From: Streptomyces werraensis
Lineage (GTDB): Bacteria > Actinomycetota > Actinomycetes > Streptomycetales > Streptomycetaceae
DNA: 64,000 nt
Assembly (NCBI GenBank): GCA_014656175.1
Contig: BNBX01000006.1
Coordinates: 434,001 to 498,000, forward strand
Direction: 5' to 3'
Part shown: positions 28,193-36,300 of the stretch, piece after piece
How positions within the stretch are numbered: the first letter of the stretch is position 1
Layout of the letters: each line of letters begins with the position of its first letter
The notes under the pieces: model-generated
What the model was told of the DNA's origin: nothing
Database searches by the model: none
Seen by the model: only the letters and a program-made list of their open reading frames with translations
Program-made: the position numbers and the translations under genes

Positions 28193-29482
28193 TCAAGCTG
28201 GGTGGCGCACCACCCGCCCGTCCGGCCGGGACTCACCGGGCGCCGGGCCGACCTGGGGGGAGTGGACGTGTGCCGCCAGGGTGGTGGCCAGGGCCTGCCA
28301 CACGTGGGCCGCGAGATCACGGCTCCCGGACTCGGTCGCCTGACGCGCCAGCCGTTCCAGGGCCGCGACCCCCTCCTCGACGCGGCCCGCCAGGATCGCG
28401 AGCCGGCCGTCGAGGACCGACAGCCGCACGCGGTCGCGGTAGGACAGACGCAGGTGCTCCTGGGACAGCACGGCCCGGCTCAGCGCGCGGGCGTCGTCCA
28501 GCCGGCCCTGTGCGAACGCGAGGTGCGCCTGGAGCACGTGCAGTTCCTGCAGTTGCGTGGGCGTGCCGATCAGGCCGAGGACGGGGGCGGCCTCGGCCAG
28601 CCAGCGCTCGGCCGCGGCCACCCGGGGCGGTGACATGAGCAGAGCTGTCGCGGTGGCGGCGGCCCGCAACCGGGCCCACAGGGCCAGGTCGTCCCCGCCC
28701 TCGAGGAGGTCCAGGGCGGTGTCCAGCCGGGCCAGGGCGGTCGCCTCGTCGCCCTGGCGGTCGCTGACCTCGGCGGCCGCCCACAACGCCTCGGCCGCCA
28801 GGGCGGAGGGGGCCCCGGGCAGCAGATCGCGTTCCATCTCGTCGACGTGCCGGGAGGCCGACTCCCACCTGCCGAGTTCCGTCTCGACGCCGATCAGCAC
28901 CGTGAGGGCGGCCAGGGTGTCGGGCACGCCCAGCTCCGCGGCGCGGGCTACGGACAGTGCCTCCACGGCCGCCGGTTCCGCGCCGTCGGCATCGCCCAGG
29001 GCACGGGTGCAGCGGGCGTACCGCACCAGCGACCTGGCCCGCAGGTCGGGTGCCTCCAACACGCGGCTCAGCTCCAGGAGTTCCAGCAACCGGACGCGTT
29101 CGAGCTCGTAGTCGCCGTCGCGTCCCGCGTCGCGGCTCAGCAGCCACAGGGCCTGCCAGCGCGCGGCCGGATCCTCTCCCGGGTCCTCCTCGACGGCGCG
29201 GCCGAGCACCCCCGTGCCGTCCGAACCCGCGGGCGCCGAGGCCACGGACGCCAGCACCGCGGTCAGGGATCTGCCGTCCGTGGGTCCGGTCAGGGCGGAG
29301 GCGTCCACACCGAGCCGCCGGGCGAGATAGGCCACGGTCCGCTCCGTGGGCCGCCGTTCACCGGACTCCAGGCGCGACAGATGCCCTGTCGACATCCCGT
29401 CGCCGACGACGTCGGCCTGGCTCAGGCCCCGCGCGGCACGCAGCCTCCTGAGCCGACGGCCGAACTGCGGCTGATCCAGCAT
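28193..29482 (-). CDS. XRE-family regulator with TPR-like repeats
   Basis: 429 residues from ATG 29482, with AGGAGGGAG directly upstream. An N-terminal HTH (FGRRLRRLRAARGLSQADVVGDGMSTGHLSRLESGERRPTERTV, about 5-60) is followed by about 350 helical, Ala/Leu/Arg-rich residues in tetratricopeptide-like pairs (ARALSRAVLSQEHLRLSYRDRV). Such proteins sense a ligand or partner through the repeats. It lies next to the antimycin cluster and is divergent from the PAS-LuxR gene at 30163. Confidence 0.82.
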   Translation of the reverse strand: MLDQPQFGRRLRRLRAARGLSQADVVGDGMSTGHLSRLESGERRPTERTVAYLARRLGVDASALTGPTDGRSLTAVLASVASAPAGSDGTGVLGRAVEEDPGEDPAARWQALWLLSRDAGRDGDYELERVRLLELLELSRVLEAPDLRARSLVRYARCTRALGDADGAEPAAVEALSVARAAELGVPDTLAALTVLIGVETELGRWESASRHVDEMERDLLPGAPSALAAEALWAAAEVSDRQGDEATALARLDTALDLLEGGDDLALWARLRAAATATALLMSPPRVAAAERWLAEAAPVLGLIGTPTQLQELHVLQAHLAFAQGRLDDARALSRAVLSQEHLRLSYRDRVRLSVLDGRLAILAGRVEEGVAALERLARQATESGSRDLAAHVWQALATTLAAHVHSPQVGPAPGESRPDGRVVRHPA

Positions 29483-29561
29483 CTCCCTCCTCGGGTTCGG
29501 TGGCCCGGCCGGCCCGGTATCCGCGGTTCCGTTTGCCCGAACGGGCGCGTGAGTTGTCCAC

Positions 29562-29590
29562 ATTTTAGGGAGCGCGGCAAGGAGCGACAA
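29562..29590 (-). promoter_or_regulatory. sigma-70-type promoter for the XRE gene
   Basis: On the minus strand TTGTCG (29590-29585), a 17-base spacer and TAAAAT (29567-29562) form a good -35/-10 pair. It predicts a leader of about 70 bases before the ATG at 29482. Confidence 0.5.
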
Positions 29591-30162
29591 GCCGTTGCTC
29601 GGCTGGTTTCGCATTCCGGAGGCGGTGTCGCCACTCCGTCGGGATTGTTTGCATCGGGGATTGTGTGTGCCCGAAATGGGCCCGGGCGCGGAACAGTTGA
29701 CGAGTTGCCTAGTTCACCTGACAAACTCTTGCCTCAGGAGTTGCCTCCCCTTAGTCTCGAAGGCGGCTCCTCAAACGAACCCCCTCTTCGTATCGTGGAG
29801 GTTTCCGTGCCGCGCACTGCCCGAACGGGCTTCTCGTCACGGCAGAACTTACAATTCGCCCGCCCCGCCGCTGAGTCGTCCGCCGACGGACCGCACTGCG
29901 GGATCGAGTGGTCATGACAACGTTATCCAGGTGACCCGGACGACGGTCGCCTCGGCACCGCTTCCTCTGCTCACCCCGACCCGCCCCGGGGACCCGGCGC
30001 CCGCCGCCGGCCCGGAACGACGCGGACACCCGGCCCCGGCCACCGACGAGGTGGCGCGCCGTCACCGGGCGCTCGCCGACACCCAGGCACAGCGCACCGG
30101 CCCACTCCGCGTCCGCACACCCTTCCCAGCCCCCCACGCGCAGGAAGAAGGACGGTACGTCC
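29591..30162. other. divergent regulatory region between XRE and PAS-LuxR genes
   Basis: About 570 bases with no gene. TTGCCT occurs three times (29705, 29729, 29741). TACAAT at 29850 is a possible -10 toward the PAS-LuxR gene, but its -35 is poor. TGACAACGTTATCCA at 29915-29929 shares 10 bases (TGACAACGTT) with the LacI-type sites at 2918 and 3112. Confidence 0.45.
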
Positions 30163-30843
30163 GTGGCGACCACGAGTTTCCCCGACGCCTCGCCCCGTAA
30201 GAAGAAGACCGCCGCTGCGGCTGTCCCGGTCCGCCGTGACCTGATCGGCGCCCCGGACGGTGCCACATCGGAAGCCGCCTGCACGGCCCATGTGTCCCCC
30301 CGGACGCTGGCCGTCAGGACCGCGGAACCTGAATTCGCCCGGCAATTCGGCCTGAGCGCCGACGAGGTATGCGGGCGCGGCCTGCTCGAACTGCTCCGCT
30401 CCCCGGTTTCCGGACAATTGCGGGAACAGTTCACCGCGCTTTCCTCGGGACGTTGCCGGAGATTCAAAGAAAGGGTGACGGGCCGCGACGGAGAGGGCCG
30501 GAATTTCCCGGCCGAAGTCACGGCGATCGCCGTCAGACAGCCCACGGGTGAGATCGTCGGTCTCGTCGTCCTTCTGCGCCGGACCGAAGAAGCGGCCGGC
30601 GGCGGACCCGTACTCACCGCCCTCGACGCGCAGGTGCTGGAAGGTGTCGCGAGTGGGGAATCCACGGTGCAGTTGGCCTCCCGTCTCTATCTGAGCCGTC
30701 AGGGAATCGAATACCGCGTCGGTCAGATGCTGCGGCGTTTCGACGCCCCCAACCGGCCCGCTCTGGTGGCGCGGGCGCACGCGCTCGGGATGTTCGCCAC
30801 CGGGCAGTGGCCGCCGCGGGTCCTGCCGGAGCGCGTGCGGTAG
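30163..30843 (+). CDS. PAS-LuxR regulator (PimM/FscRI type)
   Basis: 226 residues from GTG 30163, with GAAGGACGG upstream. An N-terminal PAS fold (about 45-145; EPEFARQFGLSADEVCGRGLLELL ... EIVGLVVLLRR) is followed by a LuxR-type HTH (LDAQVLEGVASGESTVQLASRLYLSRQGIEYRV). It ends in the GQWPPRVLPERV tail characteristic of the PimM/FscRI family of polyene regulators. In Streptomyces albus FscRI, encoded in the candicidin cluster, activates antBA and antCDE. Here a family member is encoded beside antA, and PimM-like operators occur between antB and antC, so it is probably the local activator. Confidence 0.88.
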   Translation: MATTSFPDASPRKKKTAAAAVPVRRDLIGAPDGATSEAACTAHVSPRTLAVRTAEPEFARQFGLSADEVCGRGLLELLRSPVSGQLREQFTALSSGRCRRFKERVTGRDGEGRNFPAEVTAIAVRQPTGEIVGLVVLLRRTEEAAGGGPVLTALDAQVLEGVASGESTVQLASRLYLSRQGIEYRVGQMLRRFDAPNRPALVARAHALGMFATGQWPPRVLPERVR

Positions 30844-30874
30844 TGCTGAGCCGGGGCCTGCCGAGCCCCGCGAA

Positions 30875-30909
30875 GGCGGCCGTGGCGGAGACACACCGCC
30901 ACGGCCGCC
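30875..30909. terminator. bidirectional hairpin terminator
   Basis: GGCGGCCGTGGCGG (30875-30888) and CCGCCACGGCCGCC (30896-30909) form a perfect 14-bp stem with a 7-base loop. It lies between the convergent stops of the PAS-LuxR gene (30843) and antA (30951). Confidence 0.85.
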
Positions 30910-30950
30910 GTCGTACCGGCCCGCCCCCGGGGGAGGGCGGGGCGCCGGCG

Positions 30951-31469
30951 TCACGCCGCCGAGGGCTGCCACGCCTCCTGGAACCGGCGGCGGGCCCGGA
31001 ACAGACGCGAGCGGACGGTGCCCACGGGCAGCGCGAGCACCTCGGCCATCTCCTCCTCGTTCAGCCCGTAGGCGCGCAGGGTGAGGACCTGCCGGTGCGC
31101 CTGGGACAGCCGCTCCAGCACATCACTGATGTACACCGCGTCCAGGGGATTGGTCTCCTCCTGCGAGTCCACCTCGGAGCAGCAGCTCTCCGCGCCGTAG
31201 CGCCTGGCGGTGCGGATGGCCTCGCGGACCGTCACCGAGCGCACCCAGCCGTAGAACGCCGCCGGTTCCCGCAGGGAACCCAGGCCGCGGTAGACGGCGA
31301 GCAGTGCCTCCTGCGTGGCGTCGGCGCCGTCGTCGTGGGTGATGGACCTGCAGATGCGCGCGACGTAGGGCGTGATGGCGGTCAGCAGGTGGTTCATCGC
31401 GTGCTCGTCGCCGGCCTGGGCCCGGGGGAGCAGCGTCAGGGGGGAGGGCAGTTCGCTGACGGTCGTCAT
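30951..31469 (-). CDS. antA: ECF sigma factor AntA
   Basis: 172 residues from ATG 31469. Region 2 (HAMNHLLTAITPYVARICRSITHDDGADATQEALLAVYRGL) and region 4 (LERLSQAHRQVLTLRAYGLNEEEMAEVLALPVGTVRSRLFRARRRF) are clear, and no anti-sigma gene is adjacent. In known clusters sigma-AntA drives antGF and antHIJKLMNO, which make and activate the 3-formamidosalicylate starter. The protein ends in Ser-Ala-Ala; a C-terminal Ala-Ala is reported to mark sigma-AntA for ClpXP degradation, so the same control is likely. It lies downstream of antB with a 63-base gap. Confidence 0.94.
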   Translation of the reverse strand: MTTVSELPSPLTLLPRAQAGDEHAMNHLLTAITPYVARICRSITHDDGADATQEALLAVYRGLGSLREPAAFYGWVRSVTVREAIRTARRYGAESCCSEVDSQEETNPLDAVYISDVLERLSQAHRQVLTLRAYGLNEEEMAEVLALPVGTVRSRLFRARRRFQEAWQPSAA

Positions 31470-31532
31470 GGCGGACAGAGGTTCCTTACACAGCCGGGCG
31501 GGCGGGGGGTCGGACGGGCGAACGGACGGCGC

Positions 31533-32837
31533 TCAGCCGGTGGCGTGGGCGAGCCCCGGTTCCACCACGTCCGTGAAACGCAGCAGCCCGGCGCGCACGT
31601 CGTCGCGGAAGGCCCGCATGAAGGAAGGGCTGTAACAGGCGGTGGAGTGCGGGAACTCGATGGAGAGCCGGCCCTCGAAGGAGACCACGCACGCCATGAT
31701 GGGGCTGCGTCCCGCCTGCGGGAAGTAGTGCTCGCGGGCCGGGACGAGGCGCACGTCGGCAGCCCGCAGCCCTTCCGGCAGCCGCGGACCGGGGACCACG
31801 CCCATGTTCGTGGCGATCACCGTGGCCAGTTGCAGCGCGGGATTGCGGGGGATCTCCGGCGTGATGCGCATCTCGTGGAAGTGGTCGCCGCGGGCCAGGA
31901 AGTCGCCCAGCCGGGCGTGCACGGCACGCGCCAGCTCCAGCGGCTCGGAACGCGCGGCCACGTCCAGGGTCTGCAGATGGGTGGTGACCGCCGGGACCAG
32001 GTCGGAGGCCGGCACCGGCGGGGTGAGCCGCGCACGCAGGTCGACGGGGGAGAGGCAGCCGAGCGTGCGCGCCCCGTCGTCCCCGGCCAGCCGCCGCCGG
32101 GCGGTCACCAGCAGCGTCGCGGCGACCAGGGCGTGCACGGAGACGCCCGAGGCGCGCGCCGTGCCGCGCAGCCGGGAGGTGAGGTCCGCGTCCAGGGTCA
32201 GCCGGCGGACCTCGATGTGCCCGTCCGGGCGGGCGCTCTCCCCGCTCGCGGCGTCGTACGGGACCAGCTCGACCGGGTGGCGCCGTATCTGCTCCAGCCG
32301 GCCGTCGAGGTACTTCGCCGTGTCGGCCTCGTCGGCCGGAGGCAGCAGCCGGCTCACGGGCTCGGGCCAGCGCGTGAGTTCCGCGGCGGCAGTGTCGTCG
32401 GTGGTGCCTTCGACCAGCGCCCGGTAGCGGTCCCACAGCGCGTTGTGCACCGCGATACTGCTGTGGCCGTCGGTGACGGTGTGGTCGATCACCAGCACGA
32501 ACAGGTGGCTCCGGCCGTCCGGCGCGCTGACCAGAACGGCACGGCTGAGCGGGCCACCGACCGGCAGCGGTCTGTTCAGCTCCGCCGCGTAGGCCTCCTC
32601 CTCGTCACCGGTCCGGGTGATCAGCCGGGGCCGCTTGTCCGCGCCGAGGACGCGCAACACGTAACCGCCGCCGTCCTGTTCGATGCGGGAGCGCAGCGGC
32701 GGGTTGGCCTCGGTCAGCGCGTCGAACGCGGCGGACAGCGCCGCGAGGTCCACCGGTCCGCGCAGGGAGCAGGACAGCACGGCCCTGCTTCTCTGGCCCA
32801 CGTAGAGCGTCTCGACCGGACACAGCGCACGGTGCAT
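31533..32837 (-). CDS. antB: AntB, C-8 O-acyltransferase of antimycin
   Basis: 434 residues from ATG 32837, with GAAGG eight bases upstream; the frame is open to 33026. It is a stand-alone condensation-fold acyltransferase similar to PapA5, with catalytic HxxxDG at 119-124 (HTVTDG) and the usual N-terminal CPVETLYVGQRSRAVLSCSLRG. In antimycin synthesis AntB transfers acyl groups to the C-8 hydroxyl and so creates congener diversity. First gene of leftward antBA, divergent from antC. Confidence 0.92.
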   Translation of the reverse strand: MHRALCPVETLYVGQRSRAVLSCSLRGPVDLAALSAAFDALTEANPPLRSRIEQDGGGYVLRVLGADKRPRLITRTGDEEEAYAAELNRPLPVGGPLSRAVLVSAPDGRSHLFVLVIDHTVTDGHSSIAVHNALWDRYRALVEGTTDDTAAAELTRWPEPVSRLLPPADEADTAKYLDGRLEQIRRHPVELVPYDAASGESARPDGHIEVRRLTLDADLTSRLRGTARASGVSVHALVAATLLVTARRRLAGDDGARTLGCLSPVDLRARLTPPVPASDLVPAVTTHLQTLDVAARSEPLELARAVHARLGDFLARGDHFHEMRITPEIPRNPALQLATVIATNMGVVPGPRLPEGLRAADVRLVPAREHYFPQAGRSPIMACVVSFEGRLSIEFPHSTACYSPSFMRAFRDDVRAGLLRFTDVVEPGLAHATG

Positions 32838-32989
32838 GCCGTCAGCCTTCTTTCCGTCGTTCGTTCCGGAAATGCACGGCCCCGGGACACAGCTGCCACC
32901 GCGGTGGTCCGCGGGGAGGTCGGGGGCCTTCCGAGAGTGCACGGCCGACCGCGGCCGAATCCAGTCCAGGACCCGGCGCGCGGGTAAGT

Positions 32990-33005
32990 CGCGTGATTTC
33001 CCTAG
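32990..33005. promoter_or_regulatory. PimM/FscRI-type operator, site 1
   Basis: CGCGTGATTTCCCTAG matches the published PAS-LuxR consensus CTVGGGAWWTCCCBAG at 14 of 16 positions, including the complete right half (GATTTCCCTAG). It lies 153 bases upstream of the antB start and 304 upstream of antC. Confidence 0.6.
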
Positions 33006-33043
33006 AAGTTGAGTCCCGGCGCACACTCCCCGGCACCCCGAAC

Positions 33044-33061
33044 TTCAGGGAAACCCCTGAA
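33044..33061. promoter_or_regulatory. PimM/FscRI-like operator, site 2 (weaker)
   Basis: TTCAGGG-AAAC-CCCTGAA is a perfect 7-bp dyad whose core GGGAAACCCC is one change from GGGAWWTCCC. Outer bases do not fit the consensus (11 of 16). It lies 38 bases downstream of site 1, so it may be a second, lower-affinity site. Confidence 0.4.
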
Positions 33062-33308
33062 TCGGCGCCCCAGGAGCCGGTTCACCTTGACCCCGTCGGT
33101 GCCGGTGCAGCACCGTGCTGTGCCGTGAAACCGGGGCAGGTGACGAGATCCCCCCTGACCTCGGCGTGCGGTCACTTTCCCCGCCCCGTGGGCCGGCGGC
33201 CCGGCGCGTCACCCCACGCGCGGGCGGCACGGGGGTGACCGCACCGTCCGATCCGGCCGGGCCTTCGCCGTCCGGGACATCTACGGCTTGCCACGTGAGG
33301 GTTGCGCT

Positions 33309-36300
33309 ATGTCACTCCAGGAGGACGCACGTCGACCGCTGTCCGGAGCCCAGGAGGGCCTCTGGTACGCCGGGCGGCTCGCACCGGACGGTGCCGCGTA
33401 CAACACCGCGGAGGCCGTGGAGATCCACGGGCCCCTCGATGACGTCCTGTTCGAGACCGCGCTGCGGCGCGTCGTCGCCGAGGCCGACACCTTCACCCTG
33501 CGTTTCGCCGACACCGACGACGGCCCGCGCTGCCACCCCGCGCCGGACGCGGACGACTGGCCCCTCCACCGGGTCGACGTCAGCGGCGCCGGGGACCCCG
33601 AGGCCGCGGCGTGGGGGCACGTCCGCACCGACCTCGCGACCCCTGTCGACCTGGAGAAAGGCCCTCTCTTCGCGCACACCCTGCTGACCCTGGCGCCCGA
33701 CCGCCACCTCTGGCTGCTGAGGGCACATCACCTGCTCCTGGACGGCTACAGCTACAAGCTGCTCGGGCGCCGCCTGGCCGACACCTACAACGCCCTGGCC
33801 GAGGGGCGCGAACCGGAGCCCAGCGTCTTCGCGCCGGTGAGCCGGCTCCAGGAGGAGGAGGCGGCCTACCTCGCCTCCGAGCGGTACGCCCAGGACCGTG
33901 ACCACTGGGCGCGGCGCCTGGCCGACCTGCCCGAGCCCGCCCGGCTCACCTCCCGCACGGCGGCCCCCACGGCGCCCTTCCTGCGCCGCACCGCCGAACT
34001 GACGCCCGCCGAGACCGAAGCGCTCGACGCCGCGGCGACCCGCCTCGGGGTCCGGCGCACCGACCTGCTGACCGCCGCGACCGCCGTCTACCTGCACCGG
34101 ATGACCGGCGCCGAAGACCTGGTGCTGGGACTGGCCACGATGAGCCGCCTCGGCAGCGCCGCCCTGCGCACCCCGGGCACCGCCTCCGACGTCCTCCCGC
34201 TGCGCGTGGCAGCCACCCCCGGCACGCCCGTCGCGGAGCTGGTCCGAGCCGTCGCCGGTGAACTGGGGGCCCTGCGCCGCCACCAGCGCTACCGGGGCGA
34301 GTTCCTCCGCCGCGACCTGGGCCTGCTGGGCACCGGACGCCGGCTGTACGGACCGGTGCTCAACATCGTCCCGTTCGACGAGTCCCCGGTCTTCGCCGGA
34401 CACCCCACCACCTGGCATCACCTGTCCGGCGGAGCCGTCGACGACTTCCAGATCTCGGTGCGCCCCGGACCCCGCGGCGGCGGCCTGTGGCTGGCCTTCG
34501 ACGCCAATCCCGCCCTGTACGAGGAGGACGAACTCGCCCTGCACCGCGGGAGGTTCCTCGCCGTGCTGCACCGGCTGGCCGCGGCCGAACCGGTGACGCC
34601 GCTGGGCGACCTGGACGTCCTGCTGCCGGGTGAACACCCCCGCGACGCGCCCGTCCGCACCTTCCCGGCCGAGAGGACCCTCACGGAACTGTTCGAGGCG
34701 CAGGTGGTGGCCGGGCCCGAGCGGACGGCCGTCAGCCACGGGCCCGAACGACTCACGTACGCCGCGCTCAACGACGAGGCCAACCGGCTCGCCCGGCTGC
34801 TGACCGCGCACGGCGCCGGGCCCGGCCGGGTCGTGGCGCTCGCCCTGGAACGCGGCCTGCGGCTGCTGCCCGCCCTGCTGGCCGTCCTCAAGACCGGCGC
34901 CGCCTACCTGCCCCTGGACCCCGGCCAGCCGGCCGAGCGGCTGCGGCTGGTCGTCGAGGACGCGGCCCCCGTGGTGCTGGTCACCGAACAGGCCCACGCC
35001 CACCTCGCCCACGCCGCCGTCCCCGCTGTGCTGCTGGACGACCCGCAGGTGACCGCGGACCTCGCCCGCCGCTCCGGCGCCGACCTGACCGACGCCGAAC
35101 GGCACGGCCCGGCCGGCCCGTCCGACACCGCCTACATCATCCACACCTCCGGCTCCACCGGCCGCCCCAAGGGCGTGCCCGTGCCGCACGCCAACGTCGT
35201 ACGGCTCTTCGCCGCCGCGGCCGAGCACTTCGACTTCCGTGCCGACGACGTGTGGACGCTGTTCCACTCCTACGCCTTCGACTTCTCCGTGTGGGAGATC
35301 TGGGGCGCCCTGCTGCACGGCGGCCGGCTCGTCGTCGTGCCCTACGCCGTCAGCCGCTCCCCGCGCGAGTTCCTGGACCTGCTGCACCGGGAGGGCGTCA
35401 CCGTCCTCAACCAGACGCCGTCCGCGTTCGAGCAGCTGGTCGACGCCGACGCGGAACTCGGGGGCGACGACGCCGGGGCGTTGCGCTACATCGTCTTCGG
35501 CGGGGAGGCCTTGCGCCCGGCGCGGCTGCGCCCCTGGACCGAGCGGCACGGCCTGGACCGCCCGGCGCTGGTGAACATGTACGGCATCACCGAGACCACC
35601 GTGCACGTCACCCATCACCGGCTCACCGCCGCCGACCTGGACGACCCGCGCCGCGCCGGCGCCATCGGCACTCCGCTCGCCGACCTGCGGGTCCACCTGC
35701 TCGACGCCGCGGGACGCCCGGTGCCGCCCGGTGCGACCGGAGAGATGTACGTCTCCGGCGCCGGTGTCGCCACCGGCTACCTGCACCGCCCCGAACTGAC
35801 CGCCGAACGCTTCCTCGACGACCCTTACGGCCCGCCCGGCACCCGCATGTACCGCTCGGGCGACCTGGCCCGGCGCCGCCCCGACGGCACCCTCCACTAC
35901 CTCGGCCGCGCCGACGCCCAGATACAGCTGCGCGGCTTCCGCGTCGAGCCCGGCGAGATCGAGGCCGTCCTCAGCGCCCACCCGGGCGTCGACCGCGCCG
36001 CCGTCGTACCCCGCCACGCCGGCAGCGGCGCCCTGCATCTCGTCGCCTACACCGTCCCCTCCGGCGACGCGCCCGTGAGCCCCGCCGACCTGCGCGCCCA
36101 CGCCGCCGCCCACCTGCCCGAGCACATGGTCCCCGCCGCCTGCGTCCCGGTGGACGCCCTCCCGCTGACCGCGAACGGCAAGCTCGACGTCCAGGCCCTG
36201 CCCGACCCCGACTTCACCGCCGCCGCGTCCGGCGCCCGCCCCACCACACCTGACCAGGCCCTGGTGTGCGCCCTGTTCGAGGACGTGCTGCAGCTGCCTC

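Larger units (their letters stand above)
32838..33308. promoter_or_regulatory. antB-antC divergent promoter region
   Basis: 471 bases between divergent operons, no gene. It contains the two PAS-LuxR-type sites listed separately. No clear sigma-70 -10/-35 pairs were found. Confidence 0.6.
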
